Positions 8,030 through 15,880 of a stretch of 64,000 nt of DNA are shown here, in pieces (position 1 is the stretch's first letter; the number at the start of each line of letters is the position of its first letter). The notes under the pieces were generated by a model. It was not told the DNA's origin. It saw nothing but the letters and a program-made list of their open reading frames with translations, and made no database searches. Made by a program: the position numbers and the translations under genes. The DNA is taken from assembly GCA_035995185.1 (NCBI GenBank), contig DASYKT010000002.1, forward strand, positions 124,001 to 188,000. The letters run 5' to 3'. This stretch comes from DASYKT01 sp035995185. GTDB lineage: Bacteria; Acidobacteriota; Blastocatellia; Pyrinomonadales; Pyrinomonadaceae.

Positions 8030-8812
8030 ATGGACATAAAAAAATATCTACAAAGAATAGGGGCGCAAAGAGTAGAGGCAGACGCGGGATCGCCGGCGTG
8101 TACGGCGGAAACTCTCAGGTTTTTGCAGCGGCAGCATTTGCTCTGCGTACCGTTTGAAAATCTGGATATACATTGGAAGCGGCCGATCTCGCTAGACACG
8201 GATTCATTTTACCGGAAAATTGTCGGCGAAAACCGCGGCGGATTTTGTTACGAACTCAACGGGCTCTTTAATGTGCTGCTGCAAGAGTTAGGCTATGAAA
8301 CCAAAATGGTTTCGGCCCGCGTGGGCGGCGAAGGAAATTTCAGCTCGGAATACGACCACATGGCGATCGTCGTAAAGGCCGGTGATGAAGAATACCTGGC
8401 CGATGTCGGTTTCGGAGATTTTATTGCCGAGCCCTTGAAGCTTGTTTTGGATATTGAACAGGAAGATAAAACCGGAACTTACCGGATAGGAAAGACCGCT
8501 TATGAAGGCGGCGAGTATTTTTATGTAGAAAAGAAAGCGGGCGATAGTTGGAGCGGCGAATATATTTTTACCGCTGCGGCGCGCGAGCTTTCGCAGTACT
8601 CGGGCATGTGCAATTTTCACCAGACCTCGCCCGAATCACATTTTATGAAAAGCAAGGTCTGCTCGCTGATGACCGGCGCGGGGCGCAAAACTTTGACCGG
8701 CGATAAATTTATCGAGACAACAAATGGCGAAAGAAACGAAACGCCTGTTACTTCAACCGAACAATTCAACGAGATCTTAAAACGCGAATTTAATATCGCG
8801 CCCTTAAACTAA
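8030..8812 (+). CDS. Arylamine N-acetyltransferase
   Basis: This 260-residue member of the NAT family transfers acetyl from acetyl-CoA to aromatic amines or hydrazines. The catalytic triad is visible: Cys in RGGFCYELNGLF, His in YDHMAIVV and Asp in YLADVGFGD. The N-terminal helix LCVPFENLDIHW is typical. The length fits prokaryotic NATs (about 250-280). It lies 3 bases upstream of purM and is probably co-transcribed with it, though no pathway link is evident. Confidence 0.92.
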   Translation: MDIKKYLQRIGAQRVEADAGSPACTAETLRFLQRQHLLCVPFENLDIHWKRPISLDTDSFYRKIVGENRGGFCYELNGLFNVLLQELGYETKMVSARVGGEGNFSSEYDHMAIVVKAGDEEYLADVGFGDFIAEPLKLVLDIEQEDKTGTYRIGKTAYEGGEYFYVEKKAGDSWSGEYIFTAAARELSQYSGMCNFHQTSPESHFMKSKVCSLMTGAGRKTLTGDKFIETTNGERNETPVTSTEQFNEILKREFNIAPLN

Positions 8813-8815
8813 ATT

Positions 8816-9841
8816 ATGTCGAAACCCATTTCATATAGTGACGCCGGCGTTTCAATAGACAACGCCAACCTGGCGGTGGCAAAGATCCGCGATTTTGCGA
8901 AAGCGACCTTTAACGAGCGAACGCTGACGGACATCGGCAGTTTTGGCGGGATGTTTTCCGCCGCATTTCCCGGTATGGCCGAGCCGGTGCTGGTGGCTTC
9001 GGCGGACGGCGTCGGCACGAAGCTCAAGATCGCTTTTATGTCAGGCGTGCACAACACGGTCGGGCAAGACCTGGTCAACCATTGTGTCAACGACATTTTG
9101 GTGCAGGGCGCGCGTCCGCTGTTTTTTATGGATTATTTTGCCTGCGGCGTGGTCGAACCCGACGTGACCGCCGCCGTGGTAGAAGGCATGGCGATCGGCT
9201 GTAAGCAGAACGGCTGCGTGCTGCTGGGCGGCGAGACGGCGGAAATGCCCGGTTTTTATGCCGACGGCGAATACGACGTGGCGGGGTTTATCGTCGGTGT
9301 GGTCGATAAAGCGAAAGTAATCGATGGACGAAATATTAAAGCAGGCGATGTGGTTCTTGCGCTGCCCGCGAACGGGCTCCATACCAACGGCTACTCGCTG
9401 GCGCGAAAACTGTTGTTTGAAGTGGGCGGGCACTTGGTGGATACAAAGCTTGATGGATTTGATCAAACGCTCGGCGAAATTCTGCTCAAACCGCATCGCA
9501 GCTATTTAAAAGACCTCGATGGTTTACTAGATAGCGGCAAGATCAAAGGCCTGGCGCACATCACCGGCGGCGGCCTGCTGGAAAACATCCCGCGCATCTT
9601 GCCCGACGGAGTTTCAGTGGAAATAAAACGCGGCACCTGGACCGAACTGCCGATCTACGGCGTGATGCAAAGCCTTGGCAACGTCGAAGACAAGGAAATG
9701 TTCCGCACGTTCAACATGGGCGTGGGCATGGTGATAATTTGTGCAGAGGAAAATAAAGCGGCGATCTTTGAACACCTCGGTGAAGAGTGCAAGGAGATCG
9801 GGCAAGTGGTTGAGGGAGAGAAAGAAGTGATCATTTGCTAA
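8816..9841 (+). CDS. purM: Phosphoribosylformylglycinamidine cyclo-ligase
   Basis: AIR synthetase performs ATP-dependent closure of FGAM to 5-aminoimidazole ribotide in purine synthesis. The full-length 341-residue protein has DGVGTKLKIAF near the N-terminus, VNDILVQGARPLFFMDYFA, GGETAEMPGFY, LHTNGYSLARKL and HITGGGLLENIPR, all hallmarks of PurM. It follows the acetyltransferase by 3 bases. purN is 1.4 kb further on, separated by the toxin-antitoxin pair. Its 3' end overlaps the convergent gene at 9831 by 11 bases. Confidence 0.95.
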   Translation: MSKPISYSDAGVSIDNANLAVAKIRDFAKATFNERTLTDIGSFGGMFSAAFPGMAEPVLVASADGVGTKLKIAFMSGVHNTVGQDLVNHCVNDILVQGARPLFFMDYFACGVVEPDVTAAVVEGMAIGCKQNGCVLLGGETAEMPGFYADGEYDVAGFIVGVVDKAKVIDGRNIKAGDVVLALPANGLHTNGYSLARKLLFEVGGHLVDTKLDGFDQTLGEILLKPHRSYLKDLDGLLDSGKIKGLAHITGGGLLENIPRILPDGVSVEIKRGTWTELPIYGVMQSLGNVEDKEMFRTFNMGVGMVIICAEENKAAIFEHLGEECKEIGQVVEGEKEVIIC

Positions 9842-10529
9842 TTTCTTTATTTTTTTCACTTTTGCTCAAAGCTAATAACGCCGTACAAACTTCTCGTACT
9901 TCTCGTTTTCGATTTGTAAGTCGACTATCACGCAAAAAGCGATTTATTATCGGCCAACCAAAAACAGAAATAAGAATTAAAATAAAACAGCAGAGCAATT
10001 TAAAAATATGATCCCCATTTAATGGTCCCGGATTATCCCAGATGCCTTTAAGGCCGGTTAATATCCCGGCTATTCCCAGCAAACGCACGGGAAAAATACT
10101 ATTGCGACGAAATTGTCTTAAAGAGCTTTGTCGGTCAAAGGCAGCAGAACAGGCAGGCATCCTTTCTCGCACCAATGAACGAGCGGCAAAAAAATGATCT
10201 GATGTCCATTTTTTTGCTTCGCATTCTGTAGTTTTAAAATTTATTTCAAAGGCTTCTTTTATTTCTTTTTCGAAATTTGGGGGATGAATTTCATTCAGTA
10301 TCTTTTCTGTTTCAGAGTTACTAGTTAAACTCGAAATAATAACTCCCACCAAATAAGCAAGCGCAATTAGCAGCAAACTAGTAAGAATATTATCCCAGGG
10401 CATTTGATAAAGAAGATATTTATAAGGCGTTAAGCATAAAATACCCGTTATTGCGACTAATGTTACTGCACCGGGAAATAAATAAGCCAAGAAGTCTGTC
10501 AGGGAAAAATTGAAATTTACTTCTTTCAT
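9831..10529 (-). CDS. Membrane protein of unknown family (DF-x5-FPGA type)
   Basis: This is a 232-residue protein. The N-terminus reads FSLTDFLAYLFPGAVTLVAI, followed by a second hydrophobic segment (ILTSLLLIALAYLVGVIISSL). A cytoplasmic helical region holds RQSSLRQFRRNSIFPVRLLG, and a last pair of membrane segments follows. The layout and the DF...PGA start match the N-terminal part of the Nudix fusion at 41186. The local base composition is more AT-rich than the purine genes beside it, suggesting a later acquisition. Function is unknown. Confidence 0.65.
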   Translation of the reverse strand: MKEVNFNFSLTDFLAYLFPGAVTLVAITGILCLTPYKYLLYQMPWDNILTSLLLIALAYLVGVIISSLTSNSETEKILNEIHPPNFEKEIKEAFEINFKTTECEAKKWTSDHFFAARSLVRERMPACSAAFDRQSSLRQFRRNSIFPVRLLGIAGILTGLKGIWDNPGPLNGDHIFKLLCCFILILISVFGWPIINRFLRDSRLTNRKREVREVCTALLALSKSEKNKEISK

Positions 10530-10597
10530 TATCCTCTCTTCAAATGTAGGGTGGGAAACTAACTATAATACATACTGGCGCTTATCTTGATATATTT

Positions 10598-10888
10598 TTA
10601 GTAATGATAGCGCGCCTGCAGAAAATCGATTCGCTTTTCGCTGACAAGATAGACGATGCGGTGCTCCTGGGTGAGGCGGCGAGACCAGGCGCCGGACGCC
10701 TCATATCTGAGAGGTTCCGGTTTGCCGATGCCCTCAAACGGGTCCCGCATTATTGCCTCCATAAGATCTAGAAGCCTAACCAATGTCCGACGGTCATTAG
10801 CGGCCCAGTATTTAAGATCTTCACGAAAATCTTCCGATATAACGGCCTCTCGCTTCTTGCTGCTTTTACGGGGTTTTCCGCTTTTCAA
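10598..10888 (-). CDS. yoeB: YoeB/Txe-type toxin, TTG start
   Basis: This is a RelE-superfamily mRNA interferase that cleaves mRNA at the ribosome. The core matches YoeB strongly: DFREDLKYWAANDRRTL, PFEGIGKPEPLRYEASGAWS, RRLTQEHRIVYLV and the C-terminal ARYHY with its catalytic His-Tyr. No ATG lies near the expected start, and the only upstream ATG (10948) would overlap the antitoxin by 83 bases. TTG at 10888 is preferred because AAGGAG (10896-10901) stands 7 bases before it. This gives 96 residues with a basic N-terminal extension and a 23-base overlap with the antitoxin, as expected for coupled translation. Confidence 0.85.
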   Translation of the reverse strand: MKSGKPRKSSKKREAVISEDFREDLKYWAANDRRTLVRLLDLMEAIMRDPFEGIGKPEPLRYEASGAWSRRLTQEHRIVYLVSEKRIDFLQARYHY

Positions 10889-11159
10889 CGCCAAACTCCT
10901 TACGTAGATCGTCGATCGAAACACCCTCACCCTTACCGGCCTTCGCATTGTTCAACGATTTCATAAGCCGAGCAGCATTTTTGGGCGAACGCAGAAGATG
11001 AGCAGTTTCAAGCAAACTGGAAAGTTCGTCGGCGCTGACCATGGCTACTGGATTGCGGCCCCGGCGGTTTATAATGACAATCTCCTGTTCGTCGGTTACT
11101 TTTTCAAGTAGTGAAGCAAGATTTTCGCGAGCTTGGCTGTAGGTAATTTGAATAGACAT
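10866..11159 (-). CDS. yefM: YefM/Phd-type antitoxin
   Basis: This 97-residue antitoxin neutralises the toxin encoded immediately downstream and autorepresses the pair. The N-terminal Phd/YefM fold is clear: MSIQITYSQARENLASLLEKV, then IVIINRRGRNPVAMVSADEL. The C-terminal tail (SIDDLRKEFGVEKRKTP) should wrap the toxin. The start was set at the ATG at 11159, where GGGTACTTCT precedes it; longer frames lack the fold. A TTGACA-type promoter with TGTACA operator core lies upstream. Confidence 0.9.
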   Translation of the reverse strand: MSIQITYSQARENLASLLEKVTDEQEIVIINRRGRNPVAMVSADELSSLLETAHLLRSPKNAARLMKSLNNAKAGKGEGVSIDDLRKEFGVEKRKTP

Positions 11160-11175
11160 AGAAGTACCCTTTGAC

Positions 11176-11216
11176 TTGTACAGACATATTGTCCAATAAC
11201 AGTATAAATTTGTCAA
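11176..11216 (-). promoter_or_regulatory. yefM-yoeB promoter and TGTACA operator
   Basis: On the minus strand TTGACA (11211-11216) is separated by 17 bases from GACAAT (11188-11193). TGTACA (11177-11182) and a related TGTCCA (11190-11195, plus-strand reading) flank the -10. TGTACA is the known core recognised by the E. coli YefM-YoeB complex. The region also separates this operon from the divergent purN. Confidence 0.6.
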
Positions 11217-11223
11217 GAAATTA

Positions 11224-11799
11224 ATGAAACTAGGCATTCTTATTTCCGGGCGCGGTTCGAATATGCAGGCGATCATTGACGCTGTGCAGCAGGGGCGCAT
11301 TCTGGGTGCGGAAGTTGCGGTGGTGATCAGCGATCAGCCCAACGCCGCGGGTTTGATCAAGGCAAAAGAAAAAGGTATTAAGACCGTCGTGGTCGAACGC
11401 GCGGGACGCAAGCGCGCGGAGCACGATGCTGAGATCGCGGCGGAATTGCAAAAGAGAAATGTCGAGCTGGTCTGCCTGGCGGGTTATATGCGGCTGCTGT
11501 CGCCGGAATTTATCCGAGCGTTCCCAGATCAAATAATTAATATTCACCCCAGCCTGCTTCCCGATTTTAAAGGGCTCGACGCGCAGCGGCAGGCTTTTGA
11601 ACAGGGGGCTAAAGTAACCGGCTGCACGGTGCACTTTGTCGATGAAGAGCTCGATAACGGCCCGATCATAGCGCAGCGAACGGTCGAAGTGCGCGGGGAT
11701 GATACGGCGGAAACGCTGGCCGCGCGTATCCTTGAGCAGGAACACGAGCTTTATGTCGAGGCCATTTCCAAGATCGTTAGTTCAAGGTCTACGCTTTAG
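11224..11799 (+). CDS. purN: Phosphoribosylglycinamide formyltransferase
   Basis: GART transfers a formyl group from 10-formyl-THF to GAR, the third step of purine synthesis. At 191 residues the length is normal. Visible motifs are ISGRGSNMQAIIDAV near the start, VCLAGYMRLLSPEF, IINIHPSLLPDFKGLDA (active-site Asn and His) and GCTVHFVDEELDNGPIIAQ with the catalytic Asp. It is divergent from the toxin-antitoxin operon, which sits between it and purM. Confidence 0.95.
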   Translation: MKLGILISGRGSNMQAIIDAVQQGRILGAEVAVVISDQPNAAGLIKAKEKGIKTVVVERAGRKRAEHDAEIAAELQKRNVELVCLAGYMRLLSPEFIRAFPDQIINIHPSLLPDFKGLDAQRQAFEQGAKVTGCTVHFVDEELDNGPIIAQRTVEVRGDDTAETLAARILEQEHELYVEAISKIVSSRSTL

Positions 11800-11934
11800 C
11801 GCGCCGTTAAAAAAAGCACCTAAGGCTGTGCTCAAACACTTTGAAACTACCGGCGGGCCGCGCCCGTAATATATAATTGCAATCCAACACAATTTTGCAC
11901 AATTTCGATCAGTAGTCTTATAGAGGAAAAGTCT

Positions 11935-14718
11935 ATGAATAAGCGCCTGTTTGTATCGTTTATCTTTTTGGGTGTCCTTTTGGGTTCGCTCTTTTTCGGA
12001 TTCGCTGTTTTGCCGGCCGGCGCGCAGGGCCGCACGGCTGCAGCACCGTCGTTTGATCGCGCGCGATACGGTATCAAGTATCAGAAATTCGTGCTCGATA
12101 ACGGCCTGACGCTATTGGTGCACACGGACAACAGCGTGCCGATCGTCGCCGTCAATTCCTGGTACCACGTAGGTTCGCGAAACGAAAAGCGCGGCAAGAC
12201 CGGTTTTGCCCATCTCTTCGAACATTTTTTCTTTAACGGTTCGGAGAATTACCCGCACGGTTTTCGCGAAGCGATGGACGACCTGGGCGCAAATAATCGC
12301 AACGGCACGACCAACAGCGACCGCACAAACTTTTTCGAAGACGTGCCTGTCTCGGCGCTCGAACGAACGTTGTACCTGGAAGCCGACCGGATGGGATTTC
12401 TCGCGAATTACATTTCGAAAGAAATGCTCGAGCGGGAACGCGGTGTGGTGCAGAACGAGAAACGCCAGGGTGAAAATGCGCCCTATGGAAAAGTTTTCGG
12501 CGAGGTGCTGGGAAAAATTTATCCCTATTCACATCCGTACTCGTGGTCGACGATCGGCAGCATGGACGATCTTAACGCCGCATCGTTAGAAGATGTGAAG
12601 GAATGGTACCGCACGTATTACGGGCCGAATAACGCGGTGATCGCGCTGGCCGGAGACATCACGCCTGAGCGCGCGCTCGAACTTGTCAAAAAATATTTCG
12701 GCGGCATTCCCCCGGGACCGCCGCTTCCGCGAACGGAAAAATGGATCCCGACCTTTGACCGCAATATACGCGATCAGATGGAAGACCGCGTGCCGCAGAC
12801 ACGCATCTATCGCTATTATCATGCGCCGGCCTGGAACGATCCGGAGATCGTCACCTTGGGGCTTTTGGCGGATGTTCTGGCCGGTTCAAAAAATTCGCGG
12901 CTGGAGAAACGGCTGGTCGATGAAAAAGAATTGGCAACGGGTGTCAACGCGGGAGCGAGCGGGCGCGAACTGGGCGGCCTTTTTACGATAGTCGTCACGG
13001 TAAAACCCGGCGTCGATCCGGCTGAGGTTGAAAAAGAAATAGATGCGGTCTTAAACGAAGTGCTCGGGACCGGGCCTGGCGCCGAAGAACTCCAGCGCAT
13101 TCAGAATCGCAACCTGGCGGATTTTCTGCGCGGGATAGAAACGCTGGGCGGTTTTGGCGGGCGTTCCGATGTGCTGGCCGAGAGTATGACCTATGGCGGA
13201 AAGCCCGAGGCTTATCTCGACCGCTTGCAAACAATGGCCACGGCAAAGTCGGCGGATGTAAAAGCGGCCGCAAATAAATGGCTGCGCGCCAATCATTACA
13301 CGATGCTGGTCAAACCTTTTCCAAAGCTCAGCCCCGGACAAACCGCGATCGATCGCAAAATACTGCCGTCGCTGGGTTCAGCGCCGGAGATAAAATTTCC
13401 GCAGATACAGCGAGCGAAATTAAAGAACGGCGTTAATGTGATCCTGATTGAGCGGCACACGACGCCAATCGTGAACGTGACGCTGGCGGTGGACGCCGGC
13501 GCGGCCTCAGACAGCATGGCCAGCGCGGGGCTTTCCGGCCTGACGCTCGACCTGATGGACGAAGGAACCAAAACCCGCAACGCGCTGGCCATGGAACAGC
13601 AGCTTGATTCGCTCGGCGCCAGGCTTAATACGGGCAACGGCATTGATATGTCAATCGTCCGCCTGCAAGCGACGTCGGCGAACCTGCGGCCGTCGCTGGC
13701 GATCATGGCCGATGCGGCCTTAAATCCTTCGTTTCCGGCGGACCGCTTTGAAACGCAAAAGAAGAGAAGGATCGCCCAGATCGAACAGGAAAAAGCTAAT
13801 CCTACCGCGATAGCCCAGCGTATCGTGCCGGGTTTGATCTATGGCAAGAACCATTCGTACGGCAAACCGGCTTCGGGATTTACCAGGTCGCTCGAATCTT
13901 TGACCCGCGAAGATCTGATCAAATGGCACGCGGACTGGTTCAAACCGGGCAGCGCAACGATCGTGCTGGCCGGCGATACGACGCTTGCCGCGGCGCTTCC
14001 GGCGCTGGAAGAAGTATTCGGCGGGTGGAAAGGGGGTAAGGCCCCGGAGAAAAATCTTTCGACCGTGGCCAGAACGCCGGGCAGGAAAATTTATCTCGTC
14101 GATAAACCGGACGCTCCGCAATCGGTAATAATCGCGGCGCATGTTTCGGAAACCAGCGGGCAGCCCGAAGACCTCGCCGCCGAACCGGTCTTTACGAATT
14201 TCGGCGGTATCGCCACTTCCCGTTTGAACCGCAACCTGAGGCTCGACAAACACTGGAGCTATGGAACGTCGGGCTTTATTTCCGGCGCCCGCGGCCAGCG
14301 TACTTTTACGGTGATCGCGCCGGTGCAGACCGACAAGACCAAAGAATCGATGGCCGAAGTTCTCAAGGAGATCAAGGACATCGCGGGCGACCGCCCCATC
14401 AAAGGTGAAGAGTTTGCCAGCATTATGAGAAATATGACCTCGCGCCTGCCGGGACGTTTTGAAACCCTCTCTTCACTGGAAAATGCGGGCATTGGGCTGG
14501 TCAATTTCGGCCTGCCGGACGATTACTGGTCGAATTACTCCGGACGAATGCGCGGCCTGACCGAAGGGCAGCTCGCCGGCGCGGCAAAGAAATTTATCCA
14601 CCCGGATGAAGTGATCTGGATCGTGGTCGGCGATCTGGCGAAAGTGGAAAAAGGCATCCGCGAACTGGGCTATGGCGAGATCGTGCGGCTTAACGCAGAT
14701 GGAGAAGTGATCCCTTAA
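11935..14718 (+). CDS. Secreted M16 family zinc peptidase (two-domain)
   Basis: This is a 927-residue protein. A signal peptide spans residues 1 to about 31 (FGFAVLPAGAQG). The first M16 domain has the inverted zinc motif HLFEH (H93, E96, H97) and the downstream ligand helix with ERERGVVQNEKRQ. The second half (from about residue 490) is a homologous M16 domain in which the HxxEH position reads LTLDLMDEG. That domain is presumably non-catalytic, as in processing-peptidase-type partners, here fused. GAGG stands 6 bases before the ATG. It is a likely periplasmic peptide-degrading enzyme, and a distant relative is encoded at 60774. Confidence 0.9.
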   Translation: MNKRLFVSFIFLGVLLGSLFFGFAVLPAGAQGRTAAAPSFDRARYGIKYQKFVLDNGLTLLVHTDNSVPIVAVNSWYHVGSRNEKRGKTGFAHLFEHFFFNGSENYPHGFREAMDDLGANNRNGTTNSDRTNFFEDVPVSALERTLYLEADRMGFLANYISKEMLERERGVVQNEKRQGENAPYGKVFGEVLGKIYPYSHPYSWSTIGSMDDLNAASLEDVKEWYRTYYGPNNAVIALAGDITPERALELVKKYFGGIPPGPPLPRTEKWIPTFDRNIRDQMEDRVPQTRIYRYYHAPAWNDPEIVTLGLLADVLAGSKNSRLEKRLVDEKELATGVNAGASGRELGGLFTIVVTVKPGVDPAEVEKEIDAVLNEVLGTGPGAEELQRIQNRNLADFLRGIETLGGFGGRSDVLAESMTYGGKPEAYLDRLQTMATAKSADVKAAANKWLRANHYTMLVKPFPKLSPGQTAIDRKILPSLGSAPEIKFPQIQRAKLKNGVNVILIERHTTPIVNVTLAVDAGAASDSMASAGLSGLTLDLMDEGTKTRNALAMEQQLDSLGARLNTGNGIDMSIVRLQATSANLRPSLAIMADAALNPSFPADRFETQKKRRIAQIEQEKANPTAIAQRIVPGLIYGKNHSYGKPASGFTRSLESLTREDLIKWHADWFKPGSATIVLAGDTTLAAALPALEEVFGGWKGGKAPEKNLSTVARTPGRKIYLVDKPDAPQSVIIAAHVSETSGQPEDLAAEPVFTNFGGIATSRLNRNLRLDKHWSYGTSGFISGARGQRTFTVIAPVQTDKTKESMAEVLKEIKDIAGDRPIKGEEFASIMRNMTSRLPGRFETLSSLENAGIGLVNFGLPDDYWSNYSGRMRGLTEGQLAGAAKKFIHPDEVIWIVVGDLAKVEKGIRELGYGEIVRLNADGEVIP

Positions 14719-14740
14719 ACGACGGGTCTGACTTCGTAGA

Positions 14741-14986
14741 TCACCGCCGGAGGGCCAGCCTGCAAATGTCCCGCATTATTTCGCGGATGGGGAAATGTCG
14801 CTCGCGCTCGCGGATGGCAACGGTAAAGACCGTGAAGAAAACGAAGATCGGGAGTATAAAGTAGAGGATAAAATCGGGAATAAACATCAAAACCGTAATT
14901 ATCAGGACCACCGCGAGCAGTCCTACGCAAGACAGACAGAATTTTAAGATAAACCATACAGGCCGGGGGAGGCTCATATCTCTCAC
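14741..14986 (-). CDS. Small membrane protein (81 aa)
   Basis: The protein has two adjacent hydrophobic segments (residues about 10-33 and 36-58) and a basic, amphipathic C-terminus (REIMRDICRLALRR). The competing frame (14715-14957) lacks hydrophobic patterning and reads as a shadow. Function is unknown. It converges on the M16 peptidase gene and is divergent from rpmH-rnpA. Confidence 0.5.
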   Translation of the reverse strand: MRDMSLPRPVWFILKFCLSCVGLLAVVLIITVLMFIPDFILYFILPIFVFFTVFTVAIRERERHFPIREIMRDICRLALRR

Positions 14987-15028
14987 ACTCGCTTAACCGC
15001 TAAAAGTTCCGGTTTTACGCCTGTTCCT

Positions 15029-15057
15029 TTGACAGAGACCCCTAAAATCTATAGACT
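15029..15057 (+). promoter_or_regulatory. Candidate sigma-70 promoter of rpmH-rnpA
   Basis: TTGACA at 15029-15034, a 17-base spacer and TAGACT at 15052-15057 lie 27 bases before the rnpA start codon. Confidence 0.55.
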
Positions 15058-15083
15058 ATCCCTTTTCACTTCAGGGTGAAAGG

Positions 15084-15653
15084 ATGGACAAGTATGCCAA
15101 AGAGAACATTTCAACCGAACAACCGCCGCCGAGCGAAGAAGCACGGCTTCCGCGCTCGCATGGCCACCAAGAACGGCCGCGCGATACTGAAGCGCCGCCG
15201 CGCCAAGGGCCGCAAGAGGCTGACCGTACACCATTATTAAGCACCGGTTTCCGGCTGCCTAAGGAATGCCGCTTGCTTCGCTCGAGCGAGTTTCAGCTTG
15301 TTTACAAGCGCGGAAATCGCATAAGCGCGGAGTTTACTACGGTTTTCCTGATGCCGAATTTGCTGGGACAGCACCGGCTCGGCATTACGGCTTCACGGAA
15401 AGGCATCGGCAAGGCTTTTGCCCGCAACCGGGCGAAACGGCTTTTGCGGGAGGCTTTCCGGCTTAGTAAAGCGGAATTGGGCGCGCTTGGCCAAAGCTAC
15501 GACTGGGTATTTAATGCCCGGCGGAGGCTTTTGGAGGTAAAGCTGGAAGCGCCCCTAAAAGACCTGCAGCGGATAATAGCGGAAGTCAGAAAAAGCGAAC
15601 TCGGGGCGATAACTGGCGAAACAAAAGAGTCGGATAAAGCGTTAGGAACCTAG
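15084..15653 (+). CDS. rnpA: RNase P protein component, with N-terminal extension enclosing rpmH
   Basis: This protein subunit of RNase P helps the catalytic RNA trim tRNA 5' leaders. The conserved core starts at about residue 57 (RLPKECRLLRSSEFQLVYKRGN) and contains the RNR box in FARNRAKRLLREAFR. Between the ATG at 15084 and the core there is no other ATG, GTG or TTG in frame. The first alternative, a TTG, falls inside the conserved motif. The start therefore precedes rpmH by 10 bases, and all of rpmH lies within rnpA in another frame. The extension is Pro/Glu/Arg-rich and looks unstructured. The same design is known from Thermus. Confidence 0.85.
   Translation: MDKYAKENISTEQPPPSEEARLPRSHGHQERPRDTEAPPRQGPQEADRTPLLSTGFRLPKECRLLRSSEFQLVYKRGNRISAEFTTVFLMPNLLGQHRLGITASRKGIGKAFARNRAKRLLREAFRLSKAELGALGQSYDWVFNARRRLLEVKLEAPLKDLQRIIAEVRKSELGAITGETKESDKALGT
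15094..15240 (+). CDS. rpmH: 50S ribosomal protein L34 (nested within rnpA)
   Basis: This is a 48-residue protein starting MPKRTFQPNNRRRAKKHGF and continuing RARMATKNGRAILKRRRAKG, which is diagnostic for L34 and of normal length. The start at 15094 is ten bases after the rnpA ATG, so both genes must share the AAAGGA/GGGTGAAAGG region as ribosome binding site. The C-terminus (RLTVHHY) is slightly extended compared with E. coli L34. It lies in the +1 frame relative to rnpA. Confidence 0.95.
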   Translation: MPKRTFQPNNRRRAKKHGFRARMATKNGRAILKRRRAKGRKRLTVHHY

Positions 15654-15654
15654 G

Positions 15655-15864
15655 ATGAAGGCGATGTTGATCGGTATGGTGCGGCTTTACAAGACTTTTG
15701 TTTCGCCATTTTTGCCTTCAGCGTGCCGCTTCCAGCCGACCTGTTCCGAATACGCAATGCAGGCGCTGGAAAAACACGGCAGTATTCGCGGTACGGGACT
15801 CGCGATCTACCGGCTGCTAAGATGCCAGCCTTTTTCAAAGGGCGGCTATGACCCGGTTCCATAA
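15655..15864 (+). CDS. yidD: Membrane protein insertion efficiency factor YidD
   Basis: This 69-residue protein has the family signature LYKTFVSPFLPSACRFQPTCSEYAMQAL with its paired cysteines, and ends in LLRCQPFSKGGYDPVP. YidD assists YidC/Sec-dependent insertion at the inner membrane through an amphipathic N-terminal helix. The start codon begins one base after the rnpA stop, so the two are translationally linked. Confidence 0.95.
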   Translation: MKAMLIGMVRLYKTFVSPFLPSACRFQPTCSEYAMQALEKHGSIRGTGLAIYRLLRCQPFSKGGYDPVP

Positions 15865-15880
15865 AGGTTTTATTTTTTAG

